Source: Kamptonema formosum PCC 6407 (GTDB taxonomy: Bacteria; Cyanobacteriota; Cyanobacteriia; Cyanobacteriales; Microcoleaceae). Taken from it: a stretch of DNA of 64,000 nucleotides. Below the pieces are notes generated by a model that saw only the letters and a list, made by a program, of their open reading frames with translations, was not told the origin of the DNA and did not search any database. The stretch is taken from assembly GCF_000332155.1 (NCBI RefSeq), contig NZ_KB235903.1:2392803-2456802 (forward strand). Direction: 5' to 3'. Positions 8,883 through 16,158 of this stretch are shown here, in pieces. Position numbers and translations under genes: made by a program. Numbering within the stretch: position 1 is the stretch's first letter; each line of letters opens with the position of its first letter.

Positions 8883-9152
8883 CTATTCAGTTGTGGATTT
8901 TCCCTCATCGCTCTCAGGGGGTTTTTCGCTAATTCCCAGATTTTTCTTCGAGCTTTTCAACTGTTTCCAGAGTGCCTTAATTTCTTTGTAAGCCTTTTCT
9001 GAGCTAATTTTTCCGCCAGTTTCTAGAGAGCAGATGTAAGTTATTTTCTGGGCAAACTCCTGCAAATTAGCATTAAATGCTAAGTTCTCTGGTGTGAAGT
9101 CACCGTAGTAGCGGCTGCGGGGATGTAAAAATTGGTCACTCTCTTTAGTCAT
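8883..9152 (-). CDS. Small conserved cyanobacterial protein (DUF7219-like)
   Basis: An 89-residue soluble protein with the conserved core FLHPRSRYYGDFTPENLAF followed by FAQKITYICSLETGGKISSEKAY and a Lys-rich helix. From memory this matches DUF7219, a small cyanobacterial family without known function. A clear terminator follows it. It lies next to the metallothionein gene, transcribed in the same direction but 300 bp downstream of it; a link to metal handling is not supported by any motif. Confidence 0.72.
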   Translation of the reverse strand: MTKESDQFLHPRSRYYGDFTPENLAFNANLQEFAQKITYICSLETGGKISSEKAYKEIKALWKQLKSSKKNLGISEKPPESDEGKSTTE

Positions 9153-9374
9153 CGCTCTCTCCTTAATGAATCAAAACCTGCGTTACGTTTCCTTTGTAAA
9201 AATGCACCGTCTGTTTCCTGCATCAGTTTGTTTACTTTATGACGGGGTTAACTCGCTTCCATTGTATTGACTTAAATAGCGATTACGCATTATTAGGCTG
9301 TACTTCGGGATCTCAATCAGGCTGATTTTAACTTTTATTTAGTATAATTTTAACCTAAATTTAATCAAATCACC

Positions 9375-9404
9375 AAAAAATAAAGGGTGCCTGAGCGCAT
9401 CCCC
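9375..9404 (-). terminator. Possible smtA terminator
   Basis: On the - strand, GGGATGC and GCACCC can pair with one bulged base, followed by TTTATTTTTT. It is about 50 bp past the smtA stop codon. The stem is short, so this is tentative. Otherwise the 9153-9453 gap is AT-rich with no visible gene. Confidence 0.4.
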
Positions 9405-9453
9405 CTATAGATAGATTGAATAATTTACTTTAACTCTTTCTCAATACCCGTGT

Positions 9454-9621
9454 CTAGTTGTGGCATCCACAGCCTGCGTGTCCACAGCCTGTGCCATTGG
9501 GATGACCGTCAGCACAGGCATTCGAGCAGTAGTATTGACCGTTTTTTTCAATGGCTTCGGTGAGGCTAACAACGCACAGGCAAGAAGAACAGGCACATTT
9601 CATCTGGGTTACGGTAGTCAT
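9454..9621 (-). CDS. smtA: Metallothionein SmtA
   Basis: A 55-residue protein easily missed by length filters. It has nine Cys in the pattern KCACSSCLC, YYCSNAC, then GTGCGHAGCGCHN, plus His in ADGHP and near the C terminus. This is the layout of Synechococcus SmtA, which binds four Zn ions in one cluster. It sequesters excess zinc and also binds cadmium. It is divergent from smtB, with the operator at 9659 between. The ATG at 9619-9621 is the only suitable start. Confidence 0.95.
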   Translation of the reverse strand: MTTVTQMKCACSSCLCVVSLTEAIEKNGQYYCSNACADGHPNGTGCGHAGCGCHN

Positions 9622-9658
9622 AGCTTTTTTGAGTAAATTTCTAAAGTGTTACTAATAT

Positions 9659-9674
9659 CTGAACATATATTCAG
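9659..9674. promoter_or_regulatory. SmtB/ZiaR-type operator
   Basis: CTGAACATATATTCAG carries the inverted repeat CTGAA/TTCAG with six bases between, the core of the SmtB family operator (TGAA-N-TTCA). It lies 38 bp upstream of the smtA start and about 97 bp upstream of smtB, so it can repress smtA and autoregulate smtB until zinc releases the repressor. The neighbouring GGTATATG may belong to a second half site. Confidence 0.8.
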
Positions 9675-9770
9675 GTATATGTCAAGGTAATGTGAAGGAA
9701 CTGTTACAATTTAGGTCAGAGACTATCTAAGGTAGAATGATAATCAGATCCTAAAAAAAATTTGTATATA

Positions 9771-10181
9771 ATGCCGCCTAACTCTGCTGTTAATCAGGCT
9801 GTAACCCAAGCTATTAAAAAAACCGATACTCCAACGTGCGATTCCCCCCATCTAGTCGATAGCGATCGCGTACAAGGCATTCAAACCCAAGTTCTCAACT
9901 CCCAGAAAGCTCAGCGAATGGCTGAGTTTTTCAGCCTTTTGGGAGATGCTAACCGTCTGCGGCTGTTATCAGTTTTAGCGGCTCAAGAGCTTTGCGTCTG
10001 TGACTTAGCAGCAACGCTAGAGATGAGTGAATCGGCAGTATCCCATCAATTGCGGGCGTTGCGGGCGTTGCGTTTAGTCAGCTATCGCAAGCAAGGGCGG
10101 CAGGTTTTTTACAGCCTTCTCGATCGCCACGTTTTGGAACTTTACAGGGCTGTTGCCGAACACTTAGACGAAGAAGGCTAA
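9771..10181 (+). CDS. smtB: Zinc-responsive ArsR/SmtB repressor
   Basis: A 136-residue winged-helix repressor. The sequence AEFFSLLGDANRLRLLSVL and the recognition helix SESAVSHQLRAL define the ArsR fold. ELCVCDLA carries the alpha-3 Cys site. At the C terminus, D-x-H-x10-H-x2-E (in DRHVLELYRAVAEHLDEE) reproduces the alpha-5 zinc site of SmtB exactly in spacing. Zinc binding releases DNA and induces smtA. I chose the ATG at 9771 over the TTG at 9762. It is divergent from smtA. Confidence 0.93.
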   Translation: MPPNSAVNQAVTQAIKKTDTPTCDSPHLVDSDRVQGIQTQVLNSQKAQRMAEFFSLLGDANRLRLLSVLAAQELCVCDLAATLEMSESAVSHQLRALRALRLVSYRKQGRQVFYSLLDRHVLELYRAVAEHLDEEG

Positions 10182-10186
10182 ACTTG

Positions 10187-10236
10187 CTAATTGCTAATTG
10201 CTAATTGCTAATTGCTAATTGCTAATTGCTAATTAC
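10187..10236. repeat. Heptamer repeat GCTAATT
   Basis: Seven tandem copies of GCTAATT lie just after the smtB stop codon, followed by TCCCTAG repeats (10260-10288) before the convergent aroF stop. Confidence 0.85.
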
Positions 10237-10276
10237 TCATCTCTCCCTATTTTCCTCTTTCCCTAGTCCCTAGTCC

Positions 10277-11080
10277 CTAGTCCCTAGCCCCTTCTTTGGT
10301 GTTAGTTAACTCAATCATATCTTCTAAAGAAAGGGCCTGCCGCGCATCGGAAACCGATTTTTCTGGTTCTGGGTGACACTCAATGATTAACCCATCAGCA
10401 CCGCAAGCAATCGCAGCTTTAGCCAGAGGTGCGACTAATTCCCGCTTGCCCACTGCATGAGAAGGATCTACAATTATCGGCAGATGAGTTAATTGTTTTA
10501 GCGCTACTACTGCCCCTAAATCTAAGACATTGCGGGTGTAATTGTCGAAGCTACGAATACCTCGTTCGCAGAGTACAACATCAGGGTTTCCATGACTTAA
10601 AATGTATTCAGCGGCCATCACAAATTCTTCAATTGTGGCGGATAAACCACGTTTAAGTAGTACGGGTTTTCCGGCTTGGCCGACTGCTTTTAAAAGCTCG
10701 AAATTTTGCATATTGCGGCTGCCAATTTGAAGCATATCCGCGTAGGTAACAACTGGGGCAATTTGAGCAATTGACATTACCTCTGTTACGATTGGGAGGT
10801 GATGGCGTTGGCTGACATCTGCTAAGATTTTTAGTCCTTCGACTCCTAAACCTTGGAAAGAATAGGGAGATGTGCGGGGTTTGTAGACACCGCCGCGTAA
10901 AGCTTGAATGGGTGCGAGTCCTAGTCGGGTTGCGACTTCTTCCATTTGTTGAGCGCTTTCGACTGTACAAGGCCCGCCGATAATGATAATTTCTTTACCG
11001 CCAATAGTGGCGTGTTCTGAAAGTTTGACTGTGGTTTGGTGTTCAAGGCTAGATTTGGTGGTGAGTTTGGCATCTAACAC
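10277..11080 (-). CDS. aroF: 3-deoxy-7-phosphoheptulonate (DAHP) synthase
   Basis: A 267-residue type I DAHP synthase of the short AroF/KDO8PS-like branch, which condenses phosphoenolpyruvate and erythrose 4-phosphate at the entry to aromatic amino acid synthesis. Motifs are GGPCTVES, RGGVYKPRTSPYSFQG, LCERGIRSFDNYTRNVLDL, DPSHAVGKRELVAPLAKAA and IIECHPEPEKSVSDARQAL. The start is the GTG at 11078-11080, with AAGGAG ten bases upstream. No chorismate-mutase or ACT domain is attached. Instead, the roughly 350-nt leader upstream carries two attenuators that can sense Trp, Phe and Tyr supply. Confidence 0.93.
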   Translation of the reverse strand: MLDAKLTTKSSLEHQTTVKLSEHATIGGKEIIIIGGPCTVESAQQMEEVATRLGLAPIQALRGGVYKPRTSPYSFQGLGVEGLKILADVSQRHHLPIVTEVMSIAQIAPVVTYADMLQIGSRNMQNFELLKAVGQAGKPVLLKRGLSATIEEFVMAAEYILSHGNPDVVLCERGIRSFDNYTRNVLDLGAVVALKQLTHLPIIVDPSHAVGKRELVAPLAKAAIACGADGLIIECHPEPEKSVSDARQALSLEDMIELTNTKEGARD

Positions 11081-11116
11081 GAGTGGTATTCTCCTTCAAA
11101 AAAAAGTGTGAGTAAC

Positions 11117-11147
11117 AAAAAAACCCGGAACTTTAAGGAGTTCCGGG
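11117..11147 (-). terminator. Proximal attenuator terminator of aroF
   Basis: On the - strand, CCCGGAACT pairs with AGTTCCGGG (9 bp, six-base loop CCTTAA) and is followed by seven T residues. It lies 37 bp upstream of the aroF start, that is, before the gene it should control. Its 5' arm can instead pair with the end of the leader peptide at 11177-11187. Confidence 0.9.
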
Positions 11148-11187
11148 TGAGGCGCGAAAAGCAGCACGACAATTTACCCAGAACTCC
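11137..11187 (-). promoter_or_regulatory. Proximal antiterminator helix
   Basis: The last codons of leader peptide 2 read GGAGTTCTGGG (11187-11177) and are complementary to CCCGGAACTCC (11147-11137), the 5' arm of the terminator: eleven pairs with one G-U. The two helices exclude each other. A ribosome stalled on the aromatic codons leaves the 5' partner free, so the antiterminator forms; a ribosome at the stop codon covers it, so the terminator forms. Confidence 0.8.
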
Positions 11188-11236
11188 TTTGGGGCCAAAA
11201 ATAAAAGCCGTAAAACCAGTTATCGAATAATGTCAT
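11174..11236 (-). CDS. Aromatic-rich leader peptide 2 of aroF
   Basis: ATG at 11236, TAA at 11174-11176. The 20-residue product is MTLFDNWFYGFYFWPQRSSG; eight of its residues are Trp, Phe or Tyr, seven of them within codons 7-14. It ends 27 bp before the proximal terminator stem, as in classic transcription attenuation. No strong ribosome-binding site is visible, which is common in cyanobacteria. The core CTTTTATTTTTGG is identical in leader peptide 1. Confidence 0.82.
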   Translation of the reverse strand: MTLFDNWFYGFYFWPQRSSG

Positions 11237-11275
11237 GGCTGTTTTCGCTAGAGCTAAACTGTAAATTGAGCAAAC

Positions 11276-11302
11276 AAAAACCGCAGGTCTAATTCTGCGG
11301 TT
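11276..11302 (-). terminator. Distal attenuator terminator of aroF
   Basis: On the - strand, AACCGCAG pairs with CTGCGGTT (eight-base loop), and the downstream arm runs into five T residues. It follows leader peptide 1 by about 28 bp. An alternative helix, GTTCACTTGG (in leader peptide 1, 11344-11335) with CCAAGTGAAC (11309-11300), is perfect over 10 bp and overlaps the terminator 5' arm by three bases. Confidence 0.82.
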
Positions 11303-11329
11303 CACTTGGAGATTTATAGCAAATCTGAT

Positions 11330-11389
11330 TCACCCCAAGTGAACGTGCTTAAACCACCAAAAATAAAAGTAATATTTGCTTGCAAACAT
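11330..11389 (-). CDS. Aromatic-rich leader peptide 1 of aroF
   Basis: ATG at 11389, TGA at 11330-11332. The 19-residue product is MFASKYYFYFWWFKHVHLG; eight consecutive codons (6-13) are all Tyr, Phe or Trp. It starts about 40 nt into the predicted transcript and is followed by its own terminator. A chance frame would not show this composition, position and downstream hairpin together. Confidence 0.83.
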   Translation of the reverse strand: MFASKYYFYFWWFKHVHLG

Positions 11390-11436
11390 GAGCAATGCGC
11401 TGCGTTTGAGGATGGAATTTACATCTATTACCACTC

Positions 11437-11465
11437 ACCCTAACAAAGGGAGTGAATAATGTCAA
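11437..11465 (-). promoter_or_regulatory. aroF promoter
   Basis: On the - strand, TTGACA (11465-11460) and TAGGGT (11442-11437) are separated by 17 bp, a sigma-70-like spacing. Transcription from about 11430 would give a leader of about 350 nt that contains both attenuator units. Confidence 0.65.
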
Positions 11466-11680
11466 GCCCTATTTCTGAGAAATTCTCTGAGAATTTCCGA
11501 GCTGGGGTGCGATCGCACGGCTAAATTACTGGGAATTCTCACTATTAATTTTTAACAAACGCTAGAATTATATAGTTACACATTTGTTGCGTAATGCCGC
11601 CGAGACAAGAGTAATTTTACTGCTGATACGGGGGCGTTACCAATTCTGCGTAAGTCGTATAAAGATATTCTCAGCGGGCT

Positions 11681-12280
11681 ATGGGCGATACTTTGGCAAT
11701 ATCGGGGCTGCGCGATCGCGTCTTAGTTTGGCTTTCCGAGCGCGTTCCACCTGCCCGGATCGAGCACATTCTTGGTGTCGAGCAGATGGCGGCTGAGTTG
11801 GCAATTCTTTATAGCATAGATGCTTCTAAAGCACAAGTGGCAGGATTGATGCACGATTTGGCTAAATACTTTAAGCCCAAACTTTTATGGGAAATGGCTA
11901 GGGCGGAAGGTTTAGAGCTAGACTCAGTGTTGGAAGCTGCGCCACACTTGCTACACGCTGATATTAGCGCGGTGGTTGCTAGAGACGAGTTCGGAGTGCA
12001 AGATGAAGAAATATTGCAGGCGATCGCGAATCATACTCTAGGACGGCCTGGTATGAGCCAACTGAGTTGTATCGTGTTTATAGCAGATGCTTTAGAGCCA
12101 AGCCGGGGTAAGAGCCCACAGCTAGAGGTAATGCGATCTCACAGCAAAAAAAATCTTCATGCAGCAGTTTGGCAAACTTGTGATTATGCTTTTAAATATT
12201 TGCTAGAAACTCGCTGTTTGATCCACCCGCGCAGCATACTGACCCGCAATTGGGCGCTACAAATGGCTAAAGTTCGTTAA
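11681..12280 (+). CDS. yqeK: YqeK-type HD hydrolase (diadenosine tetraphosphatase)
   Basis: A 199-residue HD-domain protein. RIEHILGVEQMAAELA, then MHDLAKY (the HD pair) and AIANHTLGRPGMSQLSCIVFIADALEPSRG match YqeK, which splits Ap4A symmetrically to two ADP. It precedes rsfS, a neighbour seen in many bacteria, often with nadD, which is absent here. The gap of about 130 bp to rsfS is filled with heptamer repeats. I chose the ATG at 11681, which keeps the family's usual N terminus. Confidence 0.88.
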   Translation: MGDTLAISGLRDRVLVWLSERVPPARIEHILGVEQMAAELAILYSIDASKAQVAGLMHDLAKYFKPKLLWEMARAEGLELDSVLEAAPHLLHADISAVVARDEFGVQDEEILQAIANHTLGRPGMSQLSCIVFIADALEPSRGKSPQLEVMRSHSKKNLHAAVWQTCDYAFKYLLETRCLIHPRSILTRNWALQMAKVR

Positions 12281-12390
12281 TGGTTAGTTGTTAATGGTTA
12301 GTTGTTAGTGGTTAGTTGTTAATGGTTAGCAATTAGCAATTACCAATTAGCAATTACCAATTAGCAATTAGCAATTACCAATTAGCAAAT
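12281..12390. repeat. Heptamer repeats between yqeK and rsfS
   Basis: Runs of GGTTAGT/TGTTAAT (12281-12330) pass into runs of AGCAATT and ACCAATT up to 12385. No gene is visible in it. Confidence 0.85.
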
Positions 12391-12412
12391 CTATTAGGAA
12401 ATTAAGAATTTG

Positions 12413-12850
12413 ATGACAAATAACACCCAAGCCCCATATTCTTCTACTAACTCTTCGACTAAAGTTACAGCGATCGCTGGCAATTCTTTAGATGAAAGCC
12501 GCGCCTTGGCTTTTGCAATCGCCGAAGCTGCCGAAGACCGCAAGGGAGGTAATATCGTATTACTCCAGGTATCAGAAGTATCTTATTTGGCAGACTACTT
12601 CGTGATTGTCACCGGGTTTTCTAACGCGCAAGTACGAGCTATTACCCAAGCGATCGCTCATAAGGTCGAAACAGAGTGGCAGCGGATGCCCGTGCGAATT
12701 GAAGGGCAAGGAGAGGGGACTTGGGTACTGATGGACTACGGCGATGCGATCGTCCATATCTTAATGCCTCACGAACGCGAGTTTTACAATCTAGAAGCCT
12801 TCTGGGGTCATGCCGAGCGCATCCACTTTTCTGCCGCCCTAAGAGGATAG
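12413..12850 (+). CDS. rsfS: Ribosomal silencing factor RsfS
   Basis: A 145-residue Iojap-family protein. It binds ribosomal protein uL14 and blocks joining of the subunits in starvation. Conserved text: AFAIAEAAEDRKGGNIVLLQVSEVSYLADYFVIVTG, then GTWVLMDYGDAIVHILMPHEREFYNLEAFWG. The N-terminal 25 residues are Ser/Thr/Asn-rich and not conserved. I preferred the ATG at 12413 to the TTG just before it. CGLD27 starts four bases after its stop, so they are likely co-transcribed. Confidence 0.93.
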   Translation: MTNNTQAPYSSTNSSTKVTAIAGNSLDESRALAFAIAEAAEDRKGGNIVLLQVSEVSYLADYFVIVTGFSNAQVRAITQAIAHKVETEWQRMPVRIEGQGEGTWVLMDYGDAIVHILMPHEREFYNLEAFWGHAERIHFSAALRG

Positions 12851-12854
12851 CAGT

Positions 12855-13370
12855 ATGAGGGATGTTTCAGTTTCTACCTGTCCAGTTCCCACCGAACAGC
12901 AACCAGTCAACGAGTACCAGGAACTTAAAGAGTCTTGGTTTTTTAGCTGGGCCACTCTAGAGTGGCCCAGCTATCTGGCGAAACTCGCCTGGTTGTGGGG
13001 ATGGAGTTGGCTGGTATCTGGGCCGATAGCTGCATCTAGCTTTGCCCCTCTCAAGCATCCGGTTCAGTTTATACTCAGCGGTGCGGCTGGTGCTAGTTTT
13101 ATTTTAGGACTGGCATTGCTGCGGCTTTCTTTGGGTTGGTTGTACGTGCGATCGCGCCTCGCAAATGCTACTGTTGTTTACGAAGAGTCTGGCTGGTACG
13201 ACTGTCAATCCTGGCCGAAAACTCCTGAAGTTTTGCTCCAAGACCAGTTAATTGTCACCTACCAAGTTCAACCGATTCTGCAACGATTGCGTCAGACTGT
13301 TTATGGTTTGATGGCATTCCTATTGGCTGGCGGTATAATTTGGTATTTTTTGTTAGTGGTTAGTAGTTAG
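12855..13370 (+). CDS. CGLD27 family membrane protein (DUF1230)
   Basis: A 171-residue protein conserved in the green lineage. The core ELKESWFFSW, GWSWLVSGPIAASSFAP, YVRSRLANATVVYEESGWYDCQSWPKT and LLQDQLIVTYQVQPILQRLRQTVYGL is that of CGLD27, a chloroplast/cyanobacterial protein linked in plants to iron and photosynthesis but without a defined activity. There are two hydrophobic segments near the middle and one at the C terminus. It follows rsfS by four bases. Confidence 0.88.
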   Translation: MRDVSVSTCPVPTEQQPVNEYQELKESWFFSWATLEWPSYLAKLAWLWGWSWLVSGPIAASSFAPLKHPVQFILSGAAGASFILGLALLRLSLGWLYVRSRLANATVVYEESGWYDCQSWPKTPEVLLQDQLIVTYQVQPILQRLRQTVYGLMAFLLAGGIIWYFLLVVSS

Positions 13371-13580
13371 TGGTTAGTAGTTAGTAGTTAGTAGTTAGTT
13401 AGTTGTATGGTGGGCGATCGCCTACCATAATCTACAGCTAATTTACAAGCATTTTTGCAGCGATCGCTCACTCGATGTTTAGCTAACAAATAACAATAGC
13501 TAACAACTAACAATTAACAACCAACAACTAACAACCAACAACCAACAACCAACAACTAACAATTAACAATTAACAACTAA
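13362..13580. repeat. Heptamer repeat tract before asparaginase gene
   Basis: TTAGTAG/GTTAGTA runs (13350-13400) and AACAACT/CCAACAA runs (13490-13580) flank a short unique stretch with two HIP1-like sites. No gene is visible in the 221-bp gap. Confidence 0.8.
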
Positions 13581-13591
13581 TAAATCTAAAT

Positions 13592-14545
13592 ATGACCAGG
13601 GGAAAACGAACGCAAGCGCGAGAGTTGGAAGTCAGACTGCTGCGGGATGGCGTAATTGAATCAACGCACCGCGTCCAGGCTGCTGTTTGTGACAATCGGG
13701 GTCGCGTTCTATCGGTTGCTGGCAACTCGGATACAGCTACATTTATCCGTTCAGCGCTCAAACCATTTCAAGCGCTGGCCGTCACTACCACCGGTACCCT
13801 AGAACGCTATGAACTTACGGATCGAGATTTAGCGATTATTTGTAGCTCTCACCAAGGAACTATTGAGCAGGCACGACAGGCATTTAATGTCTTGTGGCGG
13901 TGTAACGTGGACTCCTCGAAACTCCAGTGCCCAATTCCAGAAGGGAAAACTAGCCCTCTGCAATACAATTGTTCGGGGAAACACGCGGGGATGTTGGCTG
14001 TCTGCCAGCAAAGGCACTGGCCGCTAGAAACTTACTTGCGCCGCAAGCACCCAGTGCAGCAGTTGATTTTGACAAAGGTTGCGGAGATGCTGGCGATGCC
14101 GGCTGAGGAGTTTATCAGCGCTCGCGATGATTGTGGGGCTCCTACTTATTTTATGCAGTTGGGGCAAATGGCTTCTCTGTACGCACAGTTGGCTTCTGGT
14201 GACAATTTGGATATGGAGCGCATTGTCCGTGCTATGACTCATCATCCGGCAATGGTGGCTGGTGAGGGTATATTTGATACCGAATTGATGCGGTTGAGTG
14301 AGGGGGAAGTGGTGAGTAAATCGGGGGCGGAAGGCGTGCAGTGCATTGGCAGAGTTGGCGAGGGGATGGGTTTGGCGATTAAGGTGACGGATGGGGCGAA
14401 GCGGGCTAAGTATGCGGTGGCAATTCATTTATTGAAGCAGTTGGGCTGGATTAGTCCTGCGATCGCAGAAACTTTGTCAGAAACTTATATGACTTTAAGC
14501 GAATTTAAGCGTCTGGAGGTGGTGGGGGAATTATCGATGCTGTGA
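13592..14545 (+). CDS. L-asparaginase, type II/Rhizobium family
   Basis: A 317-residue protein of the asparaginase_II family (PF06089, Rhizobium etli AnsA type), which hydrolyses asparagine to aspartate and ammonia and is unrelated to the E. coli enzymes. Motifs: DTATFIRSALKPFQALAV, IICSSHQGTIEQA, YNCSGKHAGMLAVC, ISARDDCGAPTYFM, MVAGEGIFDTELM and SKSGAEGVQCIG. Length is normal. It lies 222 bp after CGLD27 and before the initiator tRNA gene. Confidence 0.88.
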   Translation: MTRGKRTQARELEVRLLRDGVIESTHRVQAAVCDNRGRVLSVAGNSDTATFIRSALKPFQALAVTTTGTLERYELTDRDLAIICSSHQGTIEQARQAFNVLWRCNVDSSKLQCPIPEGKTSPLQYNCSGKHAGMLAVCQQRHWPLETYLRRKHPVQQLILTKVAEMLAMPAEEFISARDDCGAPTYFMQLGQMASLYAQLASGDNLDMERIVRAMTHHPAMVAGEGIFDTELMRLSEGEVVSKSGAEGVQCIGRVGEGMGLAIKVTDGAKRAKYAVAIHLLKQLGWISPAIAETLSETYMTLSEFKRLEVVGELSML

Positions 14546-14624
14546 TAGAAGCTATACTGTGATTAGATTGTGGCAATTCCTAGATTAAAAATGAAAAAAA
14601 AATTATTTATTTTTGATTTAGGGG

Positions 14625-14652
14625 TTGCAATTTTTAGAAGACCGCGTTATAT
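14625..14652 (+). promoter_or_regulatory. Promoter of tRNA-fMet
   Basis: TTGCAA and TTATAT are spaced by 16 bp, and the -10 box ends 12 bp before the tRNA. This fits a sigma-70-type tRNA promoter; it is inferred from pattern and position only. Confidence 0.5.
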
Positions 14653-14664
14653 TAATTAAAGCGA

Positions 14665-14738
<74 letters not shown>

Positions 14739-14749
14739 TTTAATTAAAC

Positions 14750-14789
14750 AAACTCTGTAATCTTTAATGGTTATGGAGTTTTGTTTTTT
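14750..14789 (+). terminator. Terminator after tRNA-fMet
   Basis: A 13-bp stem with wobble pairs (14750-14762 with 14769-14781, loop TTTAAT) is followed by TGTTTTTT. It begins 12 bp after the tRNA. Confidence 0.8.
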
Positions 14790-15235
14790 AGCCACTACTA
14801 GCTGGTTTCTTTGCCTAGCTACTTTCTATCAAATTTCTCTCAAACTCATTCCAAACTATCCTCAAAATAGTAGGTCAACCTACCTGATAAGCAAGTTAAA
14901 ATAATATTTGTATACCAATAAGATTTGTTTATCACCATTGATGCCCTTTGAGTTATCAAGCTGACAAACTCACCAAATCCCCTCAGCAGTCTTCAGAACA
15001 AGCAATGATAAGTTAATATAAACTTATATAAATAAAAAATTGTATTTTATTATAGGTAGCAGCCAACCCAGAGCTAAGCCTGAGCTTTTAAACAACAGAT
15101 GCAGATATTCTCAGTTAATTAGATTATTGAGAACAGAAAAATAATAGGAAGTAGGATAGTAAATAAGTGTTAAATAAAACTATAAAATGAATAAAAAAAG
15201 AGATTCAATTTAATGAAGCTACAGAAATAAAAGAT
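14790..15235. other. AT-rich gap, no gene seen
   Basis: The base composition drops sharply here, with runs such as TTAATATAAACTTATATAAA. I see no RNA gene, repeat array or plausible coding frame. It opens the AT-rich accessory stretch that lasts to about 17.7 kb. Confidence 0.6.
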
Positions 15236-16084
15236 TTACCCTATACTGCACTCAGTTAATCTGTCCATTAAAGACTTAAAGCCCTTATAACCTTCTTGAT
15301 AACCTTCTTGACCATTAATTAGCTTTTGTTCCCAAGTATGAGCTGGAGTGTTATCTGTAAGCCAATTTAATAGAGGAAAATATCCTTCACAATAGCTCTT
15401 TTCTGTTGACAACTTTAAAAAACTAAAACATTTATAGTTTCTACTGTCTTTAACATAGTCTCTATTGCATAAAAAATCATATTTATTGCCTAAAGACTTA
15501 TAATATTTTTGATCTGTTGGTTGTTTCCAGCCAACCTTAACAGTAAACAATGACCAGATAAAATCTTCATCTTCATCTTCATAAGTCCTTAAAATTTTTT
15601 CAAAAATTGACTTTTGTACCCTAAAACCCCAACCAAGTTTATTTTTGTTATTATCTGCCCAAGCCTTATCAATATTAGAAAGTAATTCACAATCTAAACT
15701 ATTAATAAATGAAGGAGTGAGAATTCTAATTGTTTTTGATAAAGGAGGAGTGTAATAATGGTCATTCTTAGCATTTTTAGCAATCTCCTTGGCTGTTAAT
15801 ATATTTGCTTCTTTCCAGCAGTCACCACCAAGAAAACCATGTTTTACTAAAGCTCCAATATCAGAAAATACATTATTATAAGATGATTTTAATAATTCAA
15901 TTTCTTGTAGATATTTTTGTTGACTCTTCCACATCTGTCTAGCCCAATCTATTTGTTTTATCAGTGCTTTGCTAATATCATCAGGGGTGAAAGAATACAG
16001 AGTTAAATCCCAAGCACATCTAGGACAGATTGTAGCTTGCTGCTCTGTAAGTGTATTTTGGCAAATAGGACATTCAACAGCCAT
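15236..16084 (-). CDS. Zinc-ribbon protein with GUN4-like domain
   Basis: A 282-residue protein. The first 27 residues form a zinc ribbon, CPIC-x13-CPRC. A linker helix follows, and from about residue 75 the text DCWKEANILTAKEIAKNA, then SFINSLDCELLSNIDKAWADNN and WGFRVQKSIFEKI follows the GUN4 pattern (W-x-EA-x-T; ID-x-LW; GFSVQ-x-I). GUN4 domains bind porphyrins, but in cyanobacteria they are also fused to kinases and signalling proteins. The insert and the acidic stretch EDEDED are unusual. It pairs with the coiled-coil gene upstream on the same strand. The match is by motif reading only. Confidence 0.65.
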   Translation of the reverse strand: MAVECPICQNTLTEQQATICPRCAWDLTLYSFTPDDISKALIKQIDWARQMWKSQQKYLQEIELLKSSYNNVFSDIGALVKHGFLGGDCWKEANILTAKEIAKNAKNDHYYTPPLSKTIRILTPSFINSLDCELLSNIDKAWADNNKNKLGWGFRVQKSIFEKILRTYEDEDEDFIWSLFTVKVGWKQPTDQKYYKSLGNKYDFLCNRDYVKDSRNYKCFSFLKLSTEKSYCEGYFPLLNWLTDNTPAHTWEQKLINGQEGYQEGYKGFKSLMDRLTECSIG

Positions 16085-16158
16085 ATATAATCTCTATCTT
16101 AACTTTACAAGGTAGTTAAAAAGACTGTAGACTTTATAATCTACAGCCTTTAATTTTA

